Position numbers and translations under genes: made by a program. A stretch of DNA of 64,000 nucleotides, from NCBI RefSeq assembly GCF_015355755.1, contig NZ_JACVEE010000002.1, forward strand, positions 1,922,001-1,986,000. The letters are read 5' to 3'. Of the stretch, positions 17,464-27,600 are shown in pieces (the stretch's first letter is position 1; each line of letters opens with the position of its first letter). The DNA is from Nocardia sp. XZ_19_385. Lineage in GTDB: Bacteria; Actinomycetota; Actinomycetes; Mycobacteriales; Mycobacteriaceae. The notes under the pieces were generated by a model that was given only the letters and a program-made list of their open reading frames with translations, was not told the origin of the DNA and did not search any database.

Positions 17464-18429
17464 ATGGAAACGCCCACGATCGCATGGCAGCCCGCCGAGT
17501 ACATCGACCCCACCGCTTTCGACGAGCGGCCGGTGACACTCGGAGACGGTGAGTTCGCGGTCCCGGGGACGGTGACTGTGCCGCGCGGCGCGGGCCCGCA
17601 TCCGGCGGTGGTGCTGCTGGCCGGCGGCGGGCCGTTCGATCGCGATGCGACGGTCGGCCCGAACAAGGTCTTGAAGGACCTCGCATGGGGACTGGCCAGC
17701 CGCGGGATCGCGGTGCTGCGCTTCGACAAGGTCACCCACACCCAGGCCGAGTCGTTCTGGGGCGCCGACTGCACCCCAGCGGATGAGTATGTGCCGCACG
17801 CGATCTCGGCGATCGAGGCACTGCGTCGGCTGCCGAGCGTGGACACGGAGCGCATCTTCGTGCTCGGGCACAGCATGGGCGGGAAGATGGCGCCCCGGGT
17901 CGCGGCGGCCGACCCGGCGGTGGCCGGGCTGGTGATCCTGGCCGGCGACACCCACCCGCTGCAATGGTCCATCGTGCGGGTGCTCCGGCATCTAGCCGAC
18001 AACGATCCGGAGTCTCTCGAGGGATTGCCGTCCATCGATGACGCCATCGAACAGGCGAAACTGGTGGACAGTCCGGAACTTTCGCTCTCGACGCCGCGGA
18101 GCGATCTGCCGTTCGGTGCGCCCGGGTCCTATTGGCTGGACCTGCGCTCCTACGATCCGGTGGCGACCGCGGCGGCGTTGGATAAGCCGATGTTCATCGC
18201 TCAGGGCGGGCGCGACTACCAGGTGACGGTGGCCGATGACCTGTCCGGCTGGCAGGCGGGTCTGGCGGATCGCGCGGAGGTGACCATTCGGATCTACGAT
18301 GCCGACGACCACATGTTCTTCCCGGGTTCCGGACCGTCGCTTGGGGCGGACTACCTGCGCCCTCAGCACCTGGACCCGGCGGTGATCGCGGATGTCGCCG
18401 ACTGGCTGACAACGGTGCGGAACCATTGA
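17464..18429 (+). CDS. Alpha/beta hydrolase (acyl-esterase / dienelactone hydrolase-like)
   Basis: 321 residues from the ATG at 17464, chosen because GGAGG (17454-17458) is five bases ahead; ATGs at 17446 and 17461 are alternatives. Nucleophile elbow GHSMGG (Ser about residue 137), acid in GGRDYQV, His in DADDHMFF. Oxyanion-hole strand VVLLAGGGPFDRD. A cytoplasmic serine hydrolase; substrate unknown. It is probably controlled by the divergent winged-helix regulator. Confidence 0.85.
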   Translation: METPTIAWQPAEYIDPTAFDERPVTLGDGEFAVPGTVTVPRGAGPHPAVVLLAGGGPFDRDATVGPNKVLKDLAWGLASRGIAVLRFDKVTHTQAESFWGADCTPADEYVPHAISAIEALRRLPSVDTERIFVLGHSMGGKMAPRVAAADPAVAGLVILAGDTHPLQWSIVRVLRHLADNDPESLEGLPSIDDAIEQAKLVDSPELSLSTPRSDLPFGAPGSYWLDLRSYDPVATAAALDKPMFIAQGGRDYQVTVADDLSGWQAGLADRAEVTIRIYDADDHMFFPGSGPSLGADYLRPQHLDPAVIADVADWLTTVRNH

Positions 18430-18480
18430 TTACGTCGTCCGATTGCCCCGAAGTCCCCATGTCCTGCAATGATCTTGGGG

Positions 18481-19368
18481 ATGGAGCTTCGTTTCGGGAT
18501 TCAGTTGGCGCCGGTGGCGGAGGAACTGCAGCGGATTCGGGAGATGGCTCGATTCGCTGATCGCGAAGGGCTGGATCTGCTCGGGATGCAGGACCATCCC
18601 TATTCCGGGCCGTTGGCCGATACCTTCGCGGTGATCGCGACAGTGCTCGCCGAGACCTCCGGGCTACGAGTGTTCCCGGATGTGGCGAGCTTGCCGATGC
18701 GCGGGGCGACGATGCTCGGAAAGCAAGCTGCCACTTTGGATTTGCTCAGCAACGGACGATTCGAGCTGGCGCTGGGCGCGGGCGCGTACTGGCCCGCGAT
18801 CGCGGCGATGGGTGGGCCTCGACGATCGAATCCCGAAGCGCTGCAGGCGCTCGAGGAGGCCACCGCCGTGATTCGGGCGATGTGGAAACCCGGTGCCAAG
18901 GCTGAGGTTCCTGGCGACTACTACGCTGTGCACGGTGTGCAGTCTGGGCCGGCTCCCGCACATTCGGTCGGGATCTGGTTCGGCAGTGTCGGGCCGAAGG
19001 CCAACGCTTTGACCGGCCGCATCGCCGACGGCTGGGCCGCGCCGATCCCGCACTACCTGCCCTACGAGAAATGGGAAGGGGCGCAACACCTTATCTCCGC
19101 GGCAGCCGTTGACGCGGGGCGGGATCCGGGCGCCGTTGCCCGAATGGCGCAGCTGGTGGGGCACATCTCCGAAGCCCCGGGTCCGGTGACGCTGCGCGGC
19201 GAGGAACCGATTCGCACCGACGCCGCGGGCTGGGCCCGCATTCTGGCCGATCTCGCCGTCGAGACCGGCTTCGACACATTCGTGTACTGGCCGGAAACAG
19301 CCGACGATACCCAGCTGCGACGCTGGATCGGTGACGTCGTTCCTTACACCCGCGCCCTCTGCGCCTGA
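18481..19368 (+). CDS. LLM-class flavin-dependent oxidoreductase
   Basis: About 295 residues of the luciferase-like (F420/FMN) TIM-barrel family: MELRFGIQLAPV start, DLLGMQDHPYSG, FPDVASLPMRGATMLGKQAATLDLLSNGRFELALGAG (the family's core strand-helix run, in residues ~65-105), and WFGSVGPKANALTGRIADGW. A start at 18469 is possible but has no ribosome site; 18481 is preferred because the family normally starts with MELRFG. Actinobacteria use many such enzymes with F420; the substrate is unknown. Confidence 0.85.
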   Translation: MELRFGIQLAPVAEELQRIREMARFADREGLDLLGMQDHPYSGPLADTFAVIATVLAETSGLRVFPDVASLPMRGATMLGKQAATLDLLSNGRFELALGAGAYWPAIAAMGGPRRSNPEALQALEEATAVIRAMWKPGAKAEVPGDYYAVHGVQSGPAPAHSVGIWFGSVGPKANALTGRIADGWAAPIPHYLPYEKWEGAQHLISAAAVDAGRDPGAVARMAQLVGHISEAPGPVTLRGEEPIRTDAAGWARILADLAVETGFDTFVYWPETADDTQLRRWIGDVVPYTRALCA

Positions 19369-19520
19369 CCTGAGTTGTCGGGTCGTGCAGTGGGTTTGAA
19401 ACCTCCTGGACTCGGTCGGTGAACCTTTACGATGCACCGACCGTATGTCCGGGGCGGGGGTGGCCGCGTGAGTAGGGAACTACTCGAATTCAGTTGGAGC
19501 GCTGCGCAGTTGCGGGTTTG

Positions 19521-19712
19521 CTAGACCCGGCGACGGCGCCAGGAACGACCGCCGCCGGTGCGCGCGCCGGAGCCGACGCCGGCCAGATGCAGGGCGGCGA
19601 GTAGCAGGCCGAGGGTGATCAGCGTGTGGTCGGTGACGGAGCCGATGGTTTCATCGACGAGATCGAGCAGCAGTGCAATCGCGAATGCGGCGGCAGCGGC
19701 AAAGGCCAACAT
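19521..19712 (-). CDS. Small membrane protein, two helices
   Basis: 63 residues. AGGAGG lies seven bases before the ATG, strong evidence that this short gene is real. Two hydrophobic segments (LAFAAAAAFAIALLLDLV, then TLITLGLLLAALHLAGV) are joined by DETIGSVTDH. The C-terminus is short and very basic (GGGRSWRRRRV). No function is recognised. It stands alone, convergent with the oxidoreductase gene. The ~150 bases on its 3' side hold nothing I can identify. Confidence 0.65.
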   Translation of the reverse strand: MLAFAAAAAFAIALLLDLVDETIGSVTDHTLITLGLLLAALHLAGVGSGARTGGGRSWRRRRV

Positions 19713-19786
19713 GGCAACCTCCTATGGTTACCGGGCTAATACCCGCCGCTGCCGGTCCCAATCGCACGAATTGACCGACCGGACAG

Positions 19787-21334
19787 TCACTGTTCGGGCT
19801 GGGCGGCCCTGCGGAAGAACAGCACGTGGTCGTGATCGATCAGCGGCATGGTTTTGCGGACCTGGCGAATGCCGCCGGCGGGGAGGTAGGTCAGGTTGGC
19901 GAAGGAGTGCGTATTGCCGAAGGCGGAGCGCAGCTTCGTCTCGGTCGCACCGTTCGCGCCGTACGCGGCGAGGACGCCGAAATCCAAGGGGCCCAACGGT
20001 TCATCGAGCGCCGAGGCGGGGCCCGCGGGCAGGCCGAGGGCGGCGTACTGGGTGGGCTTGCCGTGCTCGTAACGGCATAGCTCGTAGGAGGAGTTCGCCG
20101 TCGCGGTCACGCTGAGCACCGGCCACTTTGTGGAAAGATGCAGGGCCAGTGGGTTTTTGCCGATCGGGGTGAGCTCCCAGTTCATGCTCATGACGGTGAC
20201 CCAGCCGCCGTAGGACATCTCGATCAGCACTACGTCGTCGCCGAGGGTGCGCGCGGTGTTGAACTCGGGATCTGCTATCCGCCAGTCTTTTTCGTCGGCG
20301 TTGAGGTAGGTGGCGCTGTCCACCAGCTGGATGTCGTCGGCCGCGTAGGCCGCGACGATGGCGGCGCGGATCTGTGCGATGGCGTCGCGGTCGGGGCAGC
20401 GGACACCGAGCGCGCCGAAGGTCGGGCCGATTTCCACGGGCGCCGACGGCGGATCCGGATCCTCACCCGGAGCCATGGGGCGCAAGCCGACCAGCGCCAG
20501 CCGCCAGTTGATCTCCTCGACGGTGGACAGGTCCCCGGAGGTCTTGCGCAGGATCTGCTGCTGGGTGAGCCGCCCGGCCTGCTCCAGGGTGCGGCACTCC
20601 AGTTCCAGCAGGGCGTTGTAGGACTTCGGCGTGAGATCCAGATCGCGGATTCCGCAGGCGCGCAGCCGGATTGCCATGCCCGTGGAGGTGAACGCCGCAT
20701 ACCGTTCGCGGTACATGGACAGTGCCTGCTTGCGGGAGCGGCCGACCATGAGGGTGCGTAGCAGTGTGCTCAGGCTCTGCAGGTACTTGCCCGCCAGCTC
20801 CGGATTCGACGTTGCCAGTTCGCTTCTGATGCGCGCGGCCTCTTCGGTGGCGGCGACGGCGGCCTCTTGGTCGAGGCGGCCCAGCCAGACTCCGCACTTG
20901 CCGAGGCAGTCGGCGCACATGCCCGCGACATACGAATCCGTCTGCGCGGCGTTGAGATACACCGCGCACGCGCTCTTGATCGTGCTGGTGGCCAGTTCGC
21001 GGCGGCTGGTCGCGCGGGTGACCTGTTCGAAAACCCGCAGCGCTTCCTGCAATTCACCGGCAGACCGGGCGGAGACGTTCCCGTTGGCGAACCAGTGCAG
21101 CCGCAAACCGACCGCTTCCTGGGACGGGGACAGCGCCTCGATGGTGCGGTCGCGGCGGGCATTCTTGTCGGTCTTGGTCGCGAGCATCGCCTTGGCTAGC
21201 TCGACCAGGGAGGCCGACAATCGCAGTTCGGATTCCGCTGTCCGGTCTCGTGCCACGCTGCGATCGGCGGCCACCCGGCGTTCGAGCGTCCCCACATCGT
21301 TGGCTGTGCCCGGTTCGATGGAACTCAACGTCAT
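19787..21334 (-). CDS. Protein of unknown function with TPR-like N-terminal half
   Basis: 515 residues from the ATG at 21334 (MTLSSIEPG); an upstream start at 21412 would add 26 residues of atypical composition. Residues ~40-250 are helical repeats with TPR spacing (ALRVFEQVTRATSRRELA, AVAATEEAARIRSELATSNP, LQSLSTLLRTLM), recalling tetratricopeptide histories in actinobacterial regulators. The C-terminal ~230 residues are a separate globular domain (DDIQLVDSATYLNADEKDW, VVLIEMSYGGWVTVMSMNW, FLPAGG-like TYLPAGGIRQVRK). No signal peptide or catalytic motif is seen. I do not recognise the family. Confidence 0.7.
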   Translation of the reverse strand: MTLSSIEPGTANDVGTLERRVAADRSVARDRTAESELRLSASLVELAKAMLATKTDKNARRDRTIEALSPSQEAVGLRLHWFANGNVSARSAGELQEALRVFEQVTRATSRRELATSTIKSACAVYLNAAQTDSYVAGMCADCLGKCGVWLGRLDQEAAVAATEEAARIRSELATSNPELAGKYLQSLSTLLRTLMVGRSRKQALSMYRERYAAFTSTGMAIRLRACGIRDLDLTPKSYNALLELECRTLEQAGRLTQQQILRKTSGDLSTVEEINWRLALVGLRPMAPGEDPDPPSAPVEIGPTFGALGVRCPDRDAIAQIRAAIVAAYAADDIQLVDSATYLNADEKDWRIADPEFNTARTLGDDVVLIEMSYGGWVTVMSMNWELTPIGKNPLALHLSTKWPVLSVTATANSSYELCRYEHGKPTQYAALGLPAGPASALDEPLGPLDFGVLAAYGANGATETKLRSAFGNTHSFANLTYLPAGGIRQVRKTMPLIDHDHVLFFRRAAQPEQ

Positions 21335-21560
21335 CGCGAACCCAACTCCCGCATCACCTGCCACATACGGTCGTCGATCGGCCGCATTCGTGTGCGGGTG
21401 AGTCTGCCACAAATCGGGGGTCTACGCCCAGGACAATGCGGAGGCGATCGGGTATTCCGGCGGGTTGGCGAGCCCGATCCCACGGCGCTCCAGCAAGTTT
21501 GGAGTTAACATTCGCCCGTCTGTTCCGCACTGCGCTCGGTAGCGGGGGCGTTGTAGCAGG

Positions 21561-21992
21561 TCAGGCTTCCAGGAGCAGTGTGACCGGGCCGTCGTTGCTC
21601 AGCTCGATGTGCATGTGGGCGCCGAACTTGCCGGTGGCGGTGGTCGCGCCGAGATCGCGTAAGGCCTGGGTGAAGGTGTCGACGAGCGGTTCGGCGACCG
21701 CGCCGGGGGCGGCGGCGTTCCAGGACGGGCGCCTGCCCTTGGCGGTATTGGCGTAGAGGGTGAACTGGCTCACCACCAGGATCGGCGCGTCGACATCGGC
21801 GGCGGAGCGCTCGTCGTCGAGGATGCGCAGCCGCCAGAGCTTGTCCGCCAGCGTTTTCGCGGTGGCCTCGGTATCGGCGTGGGTGACGCCGACGAGGGCG
21901 ACCAGGCCTTGCGGATTCGGGCTGATCTCGCCCACGGTTTCGCCGTCCACTGTCACTCGCGCCGAGGTGACCCGCTGCACCAGTACTCGCAT
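21561..21992 (-). CDS. dtd: D-aminoacyl-tRNA deacylase
   Basis: 143 residues. The ATG at 21992 gives the canonical MRVLVQRV start. Both active-site motifs are present: SQFTLYA and [10 protein letters not shown] (the GPxT cross-subunit loop). It hydrolyses D-amino acids and glycine wrongly loaded on tRNA. It lies just downstream of a methyltransferase gene on the same strand (26 bases), so probably in one transcript. Confidence 0.95.
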   Translation of the reverse strand: MRVLVQRVTSARVTVDGETVGEISPNPQGLVALVGVTHADTEATAKTLADKLWRLRILDDERSAADVDAPILVVSQFTLYANTAKGRRPSWNAAAPGAVAEPLVDTFTQALRDLGATTATGKFGAHMHIELSNDGPVTLLLEA

Positions 21993-22018
21993 GGGCCTGA
22001 TCCTTCCACCTGCCAGGA

Positions 22019-22795
22019 TCAAGGGCGGACGGTGGCGCGAATGATCGTGGTGACGATGGGGAAGTCGAATTCGCCGGCGGCGGTTTCGGGGGTGCTGTGC
22101 AGGTAGTCGGCGATGGCGCCGAGGACGTGGGCGCGCTGCTCCGGGGTGACGACCAAGGTATGCGAGTGGGTGCCGATGGTGGCGGTGAGGGATTCGGCGG
22201 TGCGGCGATAGGTATGCGGGAAATCGGCTCGCTCGAAATCGGTGAACTGTGGATGGCTGGGGATCGTTTCGAGGTTCCGGATTCCCGGGAGAGTGGCAGC
22301 CGAACGTGCGACGCGGTGCAGGCCCGCGACCCAGCCGACGCTGCGGTCGTCATCGTTCCAGAAGGCGGCGAATACCCCGCCCGGGCGCAGCACCCGGGCG
22401 ATCTCGGGGAATGCGGCCTCCGGATCGAACCAGTGGAACGCCTGCCCGGCGACGACCGCGTCCACCGAGCCGTCGCGGAGTGGAATTGATTCCGCCGCAC
22501 CAGGATAGGCGACAACTCGGGGAAACCTCTGGATGAACTCGGCACGCATCTCCGCGTCGGGTTCGACGGCGATCACCGATGCGCCCGCCGCCAGCAGGCC
22601 CTCGGTCAGTTTGCCGGTGCCCGCCCCGAGATCCAGCACCGTCTGGCGTTCGACATCGCCGAGCGCCCAACGGATTCCGGCTAGCGGATAGTCCGGACGG
22701 TGCTCGGCGTAGGCAGCCGCATGTGCCCCGAAAGAGCTGGCACGCAACGCCCGGAGTGCCTGGTCGTCGGTCGGGAGATCATCGAAACCGGCCAT
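22019..22795 (-). CDS. Class I SAM-dependent methyltransferase
   Basis: 258 residues. SAM-binding motif I is [15 protein letters not shown] and the acidic motif II is [10 protein letters not shown]. Motif post-I/IV is [29 protein letters not shown], as in UbiE/COQ5-type small-molecule methyltransferases (residues ~110-140). Substrate unknown. It is divergent from the first WXG100-like gene and upstream of dtd. Confidence 0.85.
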   Translation of the reverse strand: MAGFDDLPTDDQALRALRASSFGAHAAAYAEHRPDYPLAGIRWALGDVERQTVLDLGAGTGKLTEGLLAAGASVIAVEPDAEMRAEFIQRFPRVVAYPGAAESIPLRDGSVDAVVAGQAFHWFDPEAAFPEIARVLRPGGVFAAFWNDDDRSVGWVAGLHRVARSAATLPGIRNLETIPSHPQFTDFERADFPHTYRRTAESLTATIGTHSHTLVVTPEQRAHVLGAIADYLHSTPETAAGEFDFPIVTTIIRATVRP

Positions 22796-22895
22796 GCTCC
22801 CACCGTAGCGGTACGGCTGTACGTCACTGCCACAACATCTTTAGTTCAACTTAACGCTACTGACGAGTTGCTATGGGCTGTCATCGTCGGCAGCT

Positions 22896-23204
22896 ATGAC
22901 GGTCGAGAATGATCCGGATTTGTTGCGCAAAGCCGCCCAGACGAAAACGTCGAACGTGCGGGACCGCCTCGACGGTGTGCTGAAGAATCTCGACAGCATG
23001 CTGGCCGCGCGCGGTAAGCCCTGGGGCCAGGACAAATTCGGCACCCAGTTCTACGGCAACTACGAGACCTCGCGCGCCAACGCGACCACCAACATCACCA
23101 ACGCCTCCACCAGCTTCAACAACTTCATGCTGGGGCAGGTCAAGACGGCCGACACCATGAAGAAACAGGATCAGGCGAACCGCGACGGTCTGACCTGGTC
23201 ATGA
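22896..23204 (+). CDS. WXG100-like helical-hairpin protein, cassette 1
   Basis: 102 residues, all alpha, with a central turn at GKPWGQDKFG that matches the WXG position of ESAT-6-like proteins (two helices of ~35-40 residues on either side). WXG100 proteins are substrates or partners of type VII secretion. It overlaps the next gene by four bases (ATGA). The same order (small helical protein, YbaB-like protein, giant protein) recurs at 45467. I infer a secretion partner or adaptor for the giant protein. Confidence 0.7.
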   Translation: MTVENDPDLLRKAAQTKTSNVRDRLDGVLKNLDSMLAARGKPWGQDKFGTQFYGNYETSRANATTNITNASTSFNNFMLGQVKTADTMKKQDQANRDGLTWS

Positions 23205-23701
23205 CCAACGAGTACGCCAAGGCCGACCTCGCGAACGTGCTGGAGGAAGTCCAGGAGCAGTTCCGGGCGATCGCCGAAATCCAGCAGGCGCGTGCGCAAT
23301 TGACCGCGAGCGCGACCGTGCGGAAGCTCGCGACGGTCACCGTGAACGCGAACGGCACGGTGATCGACACCAGGTTCGGGCCGCACGCCGAGGACGCCTC
23401 CCTCAACGACATCGCCAAGGCGGTCACCGAGGCCGCGCAGCAGGCCGTCACCGAGGTGAACAAGCTCGGGCTGGAGCTGATGGCGCCGGTGCAGGAGCGG
23501 CAGGCCCGGCTGCCCAAGCTGACCGATTTGCTCGAGGGGTTCGCCGAGATCAAGCCACCGGCGCCGGTCGCGCCGCCGGTCACCATGGTGCCGCCGGGTG
23601 CCGACGCGGACGACGAGACCGGCAGCGCGGCGATGGAATTCAGCAACGTCGAGGCCTACGCGCCGGACCGCGGTCCCGGATTAACCGATACCAGCTGGTG
23701 A
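23201..23701 (+). CDS. YbaB/EbfC-family protein, cassette 1
   Basis: 166 residues. An N-terminal coiled helix (LANVLEEVQEQFRAIAEIQQAR) is followed by the YbaB strand pattern VTVNANGTVIDTRFG and a long helix (NDIAKAVTEAAQQAVTEV). The tail is Pro-rich and ends PGLTDTSW. YbaB folds bind DNA. EspL, a YbaB-like protein beside ESX-1 effector genes, shows that the fold is also used around type VII secretion. The paralogue at 45872 ends GVTDSVW. It sits 14 bases before giant 1, so it is probably its chaperone or regulator. Confidence 0.75.
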   Translation: MTNEYAKADLANVLEEVQEQFRAIAEIQQARAQLTASATVRKLATVTVNANGTVIDTRFGPHAEDASLNDIAKAVTEAAQQAVTEVNKLGLELMAPVQERQARLPKLTDLLEGFAEIKPPAPVAPPVTMVPPGADADDETGSAAMEFSNVEAYAPDRGPGLTDTSW

Positions 23702-23715
23702 GCCGGTAACGACCG

Positions 23716-24690
23716 ATGGGTGTTGAGGTCCCCGGTGCCCTGATGTGGCTGCTGGAAGCGGTAGCCGGATCGGAGTACCCCGAGGGCGACGAGGACGGTG
23801 TCTGGGGTGTGGCCGACGATTGGCGTGCCGCCGCGTCGGACCTGCGCCAGGTCCTCGCCGACATCGACGATGCCGTCGCCGCGGTCAACGCCGCGTATCC
23901 GGAGGGCGAAGCCCGCCAGGGCATGATCGCGGACCTCCAGCTCTATCGCGACGGGGAGCAGTCGCTGGAGAAGCTGGCCAAGGACTTCGAGACCATTGCC
24001 GAAAGCGCCGACGGCCTGGGCATGGAGATCGAATACGCCAAGCTGATGGTGATCACCTCGCTGGCCCTCCTGGCTGCCGAGATCGCTATCTTCTGGATCT
24101 TCCCGCCCACCGCGCCCGCGGCCACCGCCGTCGCCATGGGCTTCACCCGGATCGCCATCCGGATGCTCGCGCAGCGGGTGATGAACAAGATCGTGCAGCT
24201 GGCCGGGAAGCTGATCAGCAAGAAGCTGGCCAACTTCCTGATCCGGCACGTCGCTATCGACACCGTCATCGGCACCGGGCAGGACCTCGGCATCCAGGCC
24301 TACCAGGTGGATGCGGGCCACCGGAAAGCGATCGACTGGAACCAGGTCAAGATGACCGCGGTCAGCTCCGCGGTCGGCGCGGCCGTCGCCAGCCCGATCG
24401 GCGACAAGCTCGGGAAGTTCCTGAACACCCCGCGCGGCGGCCGGGACACCCCGATGTTCAACCCCACTGTGAACGCGGCGATCACCGGCAGCACCGCGGG
24501 TTTGGTGGGCGGCGTCGCCGGCTTCGGCGGCAGCCTCGGATACCAGATGGTGCAGGCCGCGCACCAGGACGACGGGTCCTGGAACTGGGACAAGGCCTGG
24601 GAGCAGACCAAGAAGAACGCCACCGAGCAGTTCGACTGGCGCATGCTCAGCGCGGGCGCTACCAATGGCGCGCTGTCGGGGGTGAGCCGC
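23716..24690 (+). other. WXG100-like helical N-terminal domain of giant 1
   Basis: About 325 residues. A helical bundle (PEGDEDGVWGVADDWRAAAS, then long helices) is followed by hydrophobic segments (LMVITSLALLAAEIAIFWIF, AVSSAVGAAVASPIG, ITGSTAGLVGGVAGFGGSLG). This is the layout of WXG100-like N-termini of large actinobacterial toxins such as CpnT, thought to mediate export or pore formation. Confidence 0.65.
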
Positions 24691-27600
24691 TCACTGGCGG
24701 ACCGGAGCTGGCAGAACCGGAATCCGGATTTGTACGCGCCCGCGGGGCCGCGGATCGGGTACCAGGGGCCGAACAACACCGGTCCGGCGAATGCGCCGGC
24801 CAACGGGTATGGCGGCGCCGGCCCGGCCGCGTCGCCGAATGCTCCTGCCGCAGGGGATAATTCATCGAGCAGTCGAGCGCCGTCCAGCAACAACAGCACC
24901 GGCGTGGCCGACCGTACAGGAGCCCGGCCGCAGGCCGGGGCAGCGGAGCCGACCCGCACCCGCGACGACAACCCGTTGCAGGAAGGCGATCCCACGCCCG
25001 GCGCTGGAACGGAACCGCCGAACATCGACACCACGGATCCCGTCGGCACCGACCCGGGGGACAGTCGTGCGGGGGCCGCGCCGACCGATCCAGGCCAGGC
25101 TCCGGCCGGAACGCCTGAGGCGGGCCCGCAAGCCGGACCCGCACCCGAGGCGGCCAACCAGCCCGCCACCGGCGAAACCGAAACGACCGCCGATACCCCC
25201 GCTACGCCGGAACAGGCTGTAGCGCCGCCGGATTCACCTGCTACGGATCTCGAATCGAATCAGCACGGCGACACGTCTTCGCCTGGCGACGGCAGCGCTC
25301 AAACCCGCCCAGAGGTCGAGGACGCGGCGGACACCGATCCCAGCACGCGAACCGGGCCACCGGAAACCGCAGCCGTACAGCCCCAAGCCGATAACACAAC
25401 TAACGGGCCCGCGGACAGCAGCAACCCGACGCACCCCGCCGCCGCGGAGACCCCGCAGCTCGGCATCGACGCCAGCGAGCCGGACACCGCGCCCCCGCCG
25501 CAAGCGGAACCCACTGCGGAGCAATCGGATCCGGCTACCGACCCAGCGGCGAGCAACCCGAACCAGCGCCTGGAAACCAGCCCGCAGCAATCGGATACGA
25601 GCAACGACCCGGCTGCCGAGCACCGCACACCCGCCGCAGGCGAAACGTCGCAACCCAGATCGCTGGGACCGGAATCCGCCCCGCGAGTTGACGCCGCCAC
25701 ACCCGATGCAGCGCCCGCCAACGGTATTCGCGCCGCCGATCCAGGTACTTCTGCGCTGCACCAGGATTCGCCCGCAGCGACCGGCCCCGCCCAGAACAAC
25801 CCCGCCCCGGCATCCGACACCCGCCCCGGTGGCGAGTCACGTACCGATCCTCGCCCAGCACCCCGCAGCAATGCCCCGCTCACCGGCGAAGCGCGCCCCC
25901 GCACCGAGTCCCCGGCCAACGCCGAAACAACACGACCACAGTCGGATTCGGCACCGAAGTCCTCCGAACCCCGCGCCGGAAGTCCCGAGGTCCGCACGGC
26001 CGCGCCGGAAACTCGTCCGAGCGCCGAGCCCCGCACCGACAACGCCCCTCAGCGCAACACCGAACCGCGCACCCGCGCAGCGGAATCGGGGACCCGCCCA
26101 TGGCAACCCGACGGTGACGCGGGCCCGCGGGCAGAGCGCTCCGCCGATGCAGCGCCCCGACCCGATGGGCTCCAGGGCGACCGCCAGCCCACCGTCTCGA
26201 CCGCTGACGCGACCCCACTTCGCCCGGATAGCGGTACGCCGAAGCGGGATGACACGGACTCGACCCCAGCTCGCCCGGATAGCGCCACGCCGCAGCGAGA
26301 TGACACGGACTCGAACGGCCGACCCGACCGCAGCAGCACTGAGATTCGACCGGACGCACCTCGTCGTGAGCAGCCATCTGCCTTGCGACCCGACGATCCG
26401 GACGCGAACAATCCAGGCCGCGCTGGCACTGATTCCACTGCTCCGCAGCGGAATACCGCTGATCCGACCGCTCGGCCGGATCGGAGTTCCGCCGAGCCCC
26501 GCCCGACACCGTTGCGTGGCGAGCAGTCGCCGGAAGCTGCGCGATCTGCTGACTCCAATGGCATTCGCCCGGATCGGGGTCAACCGGATACTGCGGTGCC
26601 ACAACGGAATGGCGCCGATCCGAGCGTCCGGCCGGATCCGAAGGCTGCCGAATCCCGTCCCATTCAGCCCCGCAGCGAGCAGCCAGCTGCAGCGCCGCGG
26701 GCAGAACCGGATGGGGTATCGGCACAGGCACGTCCGGATACTGGAGCGCCGCAGCGGAATGGCGCCGATCCGAGCGTCCGGCCGGATCGGGGTGACGGGC
26801 CGACCCGTCCGGCGGCGGATCGGGTTCCGAGTCCGGCGGCGCGGGATCCGCAGGCTCCGCATCGGCCGTGGGCGCCGGATTCCGGGCCGGTTCGGCAGGC
26901 GGATGTCGATGCGCCGCGGACCAGGCGGGATGGTGCGGAGGTGCCGCCGGAAGGGCTGTTGGTCGCGCCGCCGCCTGCTGATCCTGGAGGGGGACAGCAG
27001 CATCTGCGCAGTTCGGCTCGGCCTGATGCCAACGGTCCGGAACGGGCGCCGACCCGCGATCCGGGTGATGGCGATCAACCGCCCGCTTCCGACGGCCCGG
27101 ACGGTATCCCGGCGGCCAATCGGGGTCGCTGTGCCGAACTCGCGTTGCGGCTGATTCAGCGGATGACCGGGAGCACGGTGATCCGTCCGCCGGATGCTCC
27201 GGTCGGTCTGGACGGTATGACGGCGGCCGAGGTGCAGGCCGCAGCCGGCGGACAGCTGCGTTCGTTCGGGGATCACGAGGCGATCGCGCGGCAGCTGCTG
27301 TCCATGCCGGAGGGGTCCTCCGCACTCGTGGTCGACGAATATGCCGGTGCGCGTGACGAATACGGCGTCGGTGCACACGCGTACGTGCTGGTGCACGAAA
27401 ACGGCGGCATCGTGGTGCGCGATCCGGGCGCCGATCGGGTGCAGGGTTTCCCGCCGACGCTGCCGCGCGAGGTGAAGCGCCCCTACGCCATCCTCTTCGA
27501 CGCCGCGGGCAACCCGGTGCACCCGGCCGGCGCCGACACTCCCGTGCGCTTCGGCGACCGCACGCACGATGAGGACGAAGCACGTATCGGCGAGGAGGAG

